Source: Chelonoidis abingdonii (Eukaryota; Chordata; Testudines; Testudinidae). From it: 64,000 nt of DNA. Shown one piece after another: positions 58,323-64,000 of this stretch (the first letter of the stretch is position 1; every line of letters starts with the position of its first letter). Position numbers and translations under genes: made by a program. The stretch lies in NCBI RefSeq assembly GCF_003597395.2, contig NC_133773.1, positions 123,689,625 through 123,753,624 of the forward strand. Direction: 5' to 3'. Below the pieces are notes generated by a model, which worked only from the letters and a program-made list of their open reading frames with translations, was not told the DNA's origin and made no database searches.

Positions 58323-58861
58323 GCTAAGAGTGTTTTCTGGTTTAAAACATAAGCTTAAAAAATAGTATTTTATGTATGCAAGAGCATGTCTCAGAAGGGT
58401 AGACAATATTGAAAAGAAATGTGAATTTTATTTTTAACTTTGCTAAAGGTCATGCATCTGAATTAGCATAATATGCTGTTAGTCCTTTCAGCTTTCTCTA
58501 TTTGCATATATTCTTGTGAAAACCTATTATAAAAAAGTTAATTTAAATAATTTAAAAAATAATAATTTTACATGTTTTACCTTTTTGAATAAGGCCATAA
58601 GATAAACATGACTAACAATATATTGCTAATGGTCTGTCATATTTAAAGTCATTTACAAACCCTTATCTAAAAAAGAAAAATGAATGAGCTGACTTCGTTA
58701 GCATCAATGAAAGTGATAGGCAGATGGCAGTGTCTATTTGAGTTTTATTCTCTTGGGGCCTGTGCAACTTTCTAGAATTTGCACACAATTAAGGGCCACA
58801 TACCCAGTTTGATAAATATGGCAGACAACAATAGGAATCTTACCTTGGGGCTATTGATTTG

Positions 58862-58950
58862 GACTTTAAAGAATTATGCCCTGGTTCAGCAAGGCATGGG
58901 GCTATTTTTGTACTTAAAGCTAAGTGGGTGCTTTGTTGAGCTGAGGCCTA
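58862..58950. repeat. Old palindromic repeat (family P)
   Basis: CCCTGGTTCAGCAAGGCATG at the left is inverted as GTGCTTTGTTGAGCTGAGG at the right, with GTACTTAAAGCTAAG between. It matches the copies near 16.2, 30.0 and 34.0 kb. Confidence 0.6.
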
Positions 58951-61900
58951 ACCCTGAATCCTGATCTTACTGTAAATGGTAAAACTTTCACTGAGATCAG
59001 TGGTTCAGGATCAGCCCTGATATGTAGTCTTCCAGTGTGTACAGTCTTGAGAGGGTGAAGAACTTGGCTGTACATGGGAGGAAAATGTTCAAGAAACACA
59101 GAAAAAACAACATTCATACTGCATCTGGAGGTGGTGGAGATGTGCAGAGATGGATGAGGCTCTTGTGTAAATTAGTTCTCCCTTGCCCTCTGAATGGTGC
59201 TACTTCCTATTTTCCATCACCATCCCCACCCATAGGGGTTGCAGATGTAATCCGTTATTGGCTCTAGAATGTGGAGAAACCCAGAATTTTATTTTCAGTT
59301 CACAAAACCAAACCTAGCCATTGAACATGGACTAATCTTCCACTTGATTGCTGGTGAGGTGTGGTTGAGGGAGAGTGCTCCTACACCTTGGTGTTCTCTC
59401 ACTTCATCACTGCTTTGTTAATGTCTCCTTGCTCACTCCTCCAATCATTATCGTAGGGAAAATCTCCCTCCCACCCCACCAGATCCTCTTTTCCCTGAAT
59501 GAGTTTAATTTTTGGAGCTGTTGGTCAGGTACATGACTTTGGTACAAATGCCTCCTTTACATTTTCTTCTCTAGCTGACTGTCCACTGCAGTTGGACCTT
59601 CACCCCTCTAGCCCATTCCTGCTTTGTGTCAGCAGTTCTTTTAAAACTAGATAATGATACTGTTCATGGACTGTGGGCATTTTGTGTAGGAGGCATCCTT
59701 TCCACTGAATATTCAACCATTCTATGGGGACAGGGTTTCATCACGTTTATTTGGTCATTTAATACAATGGGTTTGATTCTCCATTACCTTCCACCTTGTG
59801 GAATCATACCTGTGCCAGTTTCAAAATGTATGGAAAACATCTGTCAGAATGGTAGCATTTTGCATGCAAGTACAAATGTAAGGGACCAAACAAGTTGTAA
59901 GGGAGCGGAGAACTGGGCCCAAAATGTAGAACTTCTAGAATTTAACTACCACAACTTTAGTTTTCTACTATCTCTTGTATTTTCTCCACGCAGTTTTTGG
60001 GTTGTCTGGTATTTCACACTCTTTTCCCTTTTCAATTGCACAGTAGAAAATCACTGCCTCTTGAACTCACAACAATTTTGCAAAGCTATCTTATACTAGC
60101 TTGCTGAATTTCAAACTAAACAATCAGCAGTTGCAGCACCACAATTTACCTTTCTCAAGGATATAATTTTTCCCTGCATTTGGCAAAATCAGGAATAGTA
60201 CTTAATTTTCTTATGCAAGTCAAAGGCGTGTCATCAGGATTTATTACTTATGTTCATAAAGTGCTTTGAGAAGGTAAAATGCTAGATCAATGATATGCTT
60301 CTTGAATGTAATTCATATAAAACGATCAGAAGGCAAACAGCTTTGCATTCTTTGAGTCATTTTTTTATTTGCAAGTATTTGGATAGTTACTGAGTATTTG
60401 TTCATGTAAATCATCCAAGGTAAATGTTCCTGAAATCCCAGAGTTCTACAAATAGAGTAGGAGTGAATAGTCATCTGAAAACTGATACTTGTAAGATTAA
60501 CTCAATGCAGAGGACCAGCACAAGGCCCATGCACAATATGCCACGGAAGTCCCAATTAATCCCTACTTTGAAGGTTTAATTAGGATTTAATTGCACATAC
60601 GCCTTATATTGCCCTTTTCATAAAGCTTATAGTTCATTGTATTGCTGTATTGAAGAATAAAAGAAGGAAGGCCAAAAATAGTCCTACTTTCACTTCATGG
60701 TCCAAATTCTGCCCACTTGCATGATAGCTGAACTCTTTTGCTTTGAAGAAAAGCCAGTACAATTTCATAATATGGCTACTAAGGAGAGGTTTTTGCACAT
60801 ATGACTATTTCACATTCAGTTTAGTTTTTTTACTGCTTCCTGCTTTGCCCAGTCACCCACTTGTTTCTGTGGGTGGCTGTATCTGGAGTAAAGAATGGTC
60901 AACAGATTGTCCCAAACATATTTGAAATAGTAAAGTAGTTCACCTGTTTTTTGGCATTTTTACCCATAGCGTGACTGAGTATGAAGTCCAACCATTTTTT
61001 ATGTTATGGAATGAACTGTCATTAAATCAAAATTATATATAATTCACTTAGGAACTGGTACCCTGTTAGAAGTTACTTTGCTTTATTTTAATACTACTGT
61101 AGGTGAAGGTGATGTTACTTTCTACATAAAATGCTGAGAGAATTTTTGGTTTGTGTAAAAATTCTTGAGAGGTTCTTTCCCTAAAATTCCACAGGATCTT
61201 TCCCTAAGGATCAAAATGGTTGCTTAATATATAAGCAGATAAGGCCAAGCTATTCATACAAGTGGGGTAGGCAAGATGGTTCAGAAAAATAAGAACCTTC
61301 TTGGACTAAGTCCATTAGTTAATCTGTCTCTCTATTTGAGATTTGAAAATATTCAGGGCCAAAATTTTCCCTGTATTCCATCCACTTTGCACGACATATG
61401 TCACATAAAGAGGCTTGGAAGCAGCTTGATCTAGACAGCTGCTAATTTCCTTGGTGTGGAGGACTTTCTCAGCTGTCAGAGCTGGAGTACCTGCTCCCTG
61501 TGGATCCTTATTCAATGCCTGATCCTAAGCTAAGGAGGCAGCATTGCCTGAGTAGTTGCTATTCTCAATGGTCCATTAGGGACCATTGCCAACATGGCCC
61601 ATGTTGAAGTCTTTAGGTGACTCTAACCTACACCATAGCTGTGACTATCATATATGCCCCATGAGAATCATGGAGCCATAATGATGGCTCCACCCTGGCC
61701 AAGAGAGAATCTTGACCCCAGTTTTTAAAACAGTTCTTCTTCATGCATGTCAAAATTCCAATCAATACAGGAAGGGAAGCTGCTAAAATATCTAAAATAA
61801 CACCATTGATGGAATCAGAAATAGGAGATATTAGAAATCTGCAAGAGGCTCATCTTGTGTGACTTCCAGCACACTAAACCCTAGAGTGTTCTAAGGCGCA

Positions 61901-62010
61901 CTGATCATTTAAAAAGTATCACTGTACAGAATACAGAAAAAAGAAAGGAAAAGAGATGAATACACTCTAGATAATTGCTATCAAATGCTGTGCAACTGAG
62001 AAAAAAATAA

Positions 62011-62058
62011 GGTCTTAAAGTGTATGAAGTATGTATGAAGGTCTTAAAGTGTATGAAG
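62011..62058. repeat. 29-bp tandem duplication
   Basis: GGTCTTAAAGTGTATGAAG starts at 62011 and again at 62040, identical over 19 bases, with the spacer GTATGTATGAA shared in part. The identity suggests a recent local duplication. Confidence 0.85.
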
Positions 62059-62509
62059 CTGTATTCAAGTTCTTGTGGAAGTCTGTTTCCATGGGATTAC
62101 AGTAGTGTATGTACATAAGAAAAAGTCTCCCCACTCCAGAAATCCCTGGGTGAAATTTTATGGTAAGTGGTGTGCAGGAGACCAAACTAGGTCATAGCAG
62201 GCTCTTGTGGCACTTAAAAATCTATGGGATTCACCTTAGCTGGTGTAACTAGGCGCCCCTCCATTGAGGAAGTCATGATCAAATTTTCACCAACAGTCAT
62301 TAAACAAAAATATTGGTCTCAATTACACATGTACAAAACCATGGTGCCATGACAGCACCACTCGGCTCCATGAGATGTATAGATTTTTCTACCCAGGGAA
62401 ACTATAGTAGCAGCTGTTAATGCAAATATTTTGCCTCAAGAAAAAATACCAGGTGCCAATAAGTGATCACATTTAATTGCAAGAATAAACAAAGCGAATG
62501 CATGCATAT

Positions 62510-63194
62510 TGTGACAGACCCAGACCAGTGTGGTACAGGAGTCTGGTAGAGGGCAAATATACTGGTCACTGGATGAGTAATTTTCTGTTCCCTGAGTGAC
62601 CAGAGCAAGGGCTGCACTAGAGTAATCAGGAACTTGCTAGAACCAATTAAGGCAGACAGGCTGATTAGACCACCTGCAGCCAATCAAGGCAGGCTAATCA
62701 GGGCACCTGGGTTTAAAAAGGAGCTCACTCTAGTCAGATTGAGAGGAGCCAGAGTGCAGAGAGGAAGTGCTGTGCCTGAGGAGTGGGAGGTCAGGACACA
62801 AGGAGCTGATACTGAAGAGGGTGCCTGCTGCCGCGTTCAGGATCTTGGCAGCGTTACAAGCCATATCTCAGACACCAGGAGGCAAGGTCCTGTCGAGGTC
62901 TCTGCTATCTGGTGAGGATAAAGACGGTGTTTGGAGGAGGCCATGGGGAAGTACCGCCAGGGAGTTGTAGCTGCTCATGCAGTGTTACAGGAGGCACTAT
63001 AGACAGCTGCAATCCAACAAGGCCTCTGGGCTGGAACCCGGACTTAGAGGACGGCACGGCGTTCCCCCCAAATCCCTCCCAACTCCTGATCAGACACAGG
63101 ATGAGTTGATCCAGACTGTGGGAAAGATCACTGACGTGAACAAATCTGCCAATAAGTGCAGGATCCACCAAGGTAGAGGAGGAACTTTGTCACA
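62510..63194 (-). mobile_element. LTR-like element (family L), minus orientation
   Basis: On the minus strand it runs from TGTGACAAAGTTCCTCCTC to GGTCTGGGTCTGTCACA. Both ends are TGTGACA inverted. ATAT lies directly outside each end (62506-62509 and 63195-63198), a possible 4-bp TSD. It shares most of its length with 49579-50247 in opposite orientation, including TTTTTAAACCCAGGTGCCC. A solo LTR is the simplest reading. Frames of 65-93 codons inside are not recognised genes. Confidence 0.65.
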
Positions 63195-63397
63195 ATATAT
63201 AAAAACATATTTTATCCATCTGTAAAAATCTGACAAGCAGATGGCACCAAACTGGGCTTCATATCTTCAAATATATAATTATTTGTGTTGACCAAATTAA
63301 GTTAAAACTCACATTGCTTCATGGCACTAGTTGGCCAAACTGGACCAGAGTGCTTGGTGATTGGACTACTGATTAAACTGAATTCATATGTCTATGG

Positions 63398-63698
63398 CAG
63401 GAGTCATCAACTTTTCAGAAGTGGTGTGCTGTGTCTTCATTTATTCACTCTAATTTAAGGTTTTGTGTGCCAGTAATACATTTTAATGTTTTTAGAAGGT
63501 CTCTTTCTATAAGTCTATAATATATCTAAACTATTGTTGTATGTAAAGTAAATAAGATTTTTAAAATGTTTAAGAAGCTTCATTTAAAATTAAATTAGAA
63601 TGCAGAGCCTGTCAGACTGGTGGCGGGCAGTGTGAGTGCCACTGAAAATCAGCTCGCGTGCTGTCTTTGGCACGCATGCCATAGGTTGCCTACCCCTG
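63398..63698. mobile_element. hAT MITE with perfect 8-bp TSD
   Basis: The left end CAGGAGTCATCAACTTTTC pairs with the right end, inversely CAGGGGTAGGCAACCTATGG. TSD GTCTATGG is perfect at 63390-63397 and 63699-63706. Near the ends, GTGGTGTGCTGTGTC (left) and GTGCTGTCTTTGGCACGC (right) are subterminal repeats. The centre is AT-rich. Confidence 0.95.
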
Positions 63699-63706
63699 GT
63701 CTATGG

Positions 63707-64000
63707 CTTAGCTGCAGACAAAGTGAGGAAAATACAGCTTGTGGAACCATATCTCTAGTCTTGCAATGACAGTTATATAAAAATCAAAGCTATTGAAATC
63801 TGTAAACCTGAGCTCTCACAAACAGATCTGTTAGTCAGGAATGTAAATTTTTTTCTTATAAACCACAAGTCTGTTTGGATCGATTGTACTGGGAATTTTT
63901 TCTTAGAAGTAAAAGGTTAAAAAGAAATTGACTAAAATATGGAAACTACTTATTGTAGCAACAGTAAGTAAAAATGGAAAGGGCTTGTTATTCACTATTG
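63707..64000. other. Non-coding, no gene recognised
   Basis: AT-rich sequence to the window edge. Nothing recognised. Confidence 0.5.

Larger units (their letters stand above)
58331..62509. other. Mostly unique non-coding sequence, no gene recognised
   Basis: About 4 kb of AT-rich sequence with little recognisable repeat. A 157-codon frame at 59626-60099 is the longest open stretch and resembles no protein. A possible MIR tail (TTCATAAAGTGCTTTGAG) lies near 60254. Confidence 0.5.

Noticed and set aside
59626..60099. 157-codon open frame
   Set aside because: No recognisable motif, no exon-like borders. A frame of this length can occur by chance in 64 kb read six ways.
49579..63194. One LTR retrotransposon bounded by two LTRs
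   Set aside because: The two family L copies are in opposite orientations and there is no retroviral coding sequence between them.

Overview
This window looks like non-coding nuclear DNA from a turtle (Testudines). I infer that from its repeats. There is a tRNA-headed SINE with a CR1-like tail (the tortoise Pol III SINE type), several CR1 LINE 3' ends, decayed MIR/CORE-SINEs, and a dense set of short hAT elements with 8-bp target-site duplications (TSDs). The rest is AT-rich, intron-like or intergenic sequence. I saw no bacterial, phage or organellar genes, no rRNA, no functional tRNA gene and no CRISPR array. I recognise no intact protein-coding gene. The long open frames (185, 162, 157 and 131 codons) are unrecognised, lie in repeats, or are artefacts of palindromes. 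Only three short minus-strand open stretches beside splice-like sites could be exons of an unrecognised gene.

Layout. 1-11 kb: AT-rich repeat copies, CR1 fragments on both strands, the SINE, and a solo LTR (7821-8964) with a TATA box and AATAAA. 11-20 kb: a GC-rich hAT MITE, a MITE split by an LTR-like element (13432-14176), a 115-nt hairpin (15070-15184), MIR, and a purine-rich block. 20-30 kb: a retroelement with a 15-bp TSD that I place among Penelope-like elements and that carries a hammerhead-like motif, a 0.77-kb CR1 with decayed ORF2, MIRs and a hAT. 30-45 kb: old palindromic repeats, a further hAT MITE, a polyadenylated retroelement end split by an 830-bp hAT, and a MIR split by a MITE. 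45-58.3 kb: the richest part, with a hAT nested in a hAT, a solo LTR with 5-bp TSD carrying a hAT, another Penelope-like fragment, CR1, and a probable LTR split by a Tigger-like MITE. 58-64 kb: mostly unique sequence, then an LTR-like element inverted relative to the one at 49.6 kb, and a hAT.

The elements do not work together as a system. Their value is as a record of insertions: twelve hAT elements keep an 8-bp TSD (nine exact, three with one or two mismatches), and several nestings give relative ages. The least explained items are the hammerhead-like motif, the 15-kb hairpin and the possible exons.
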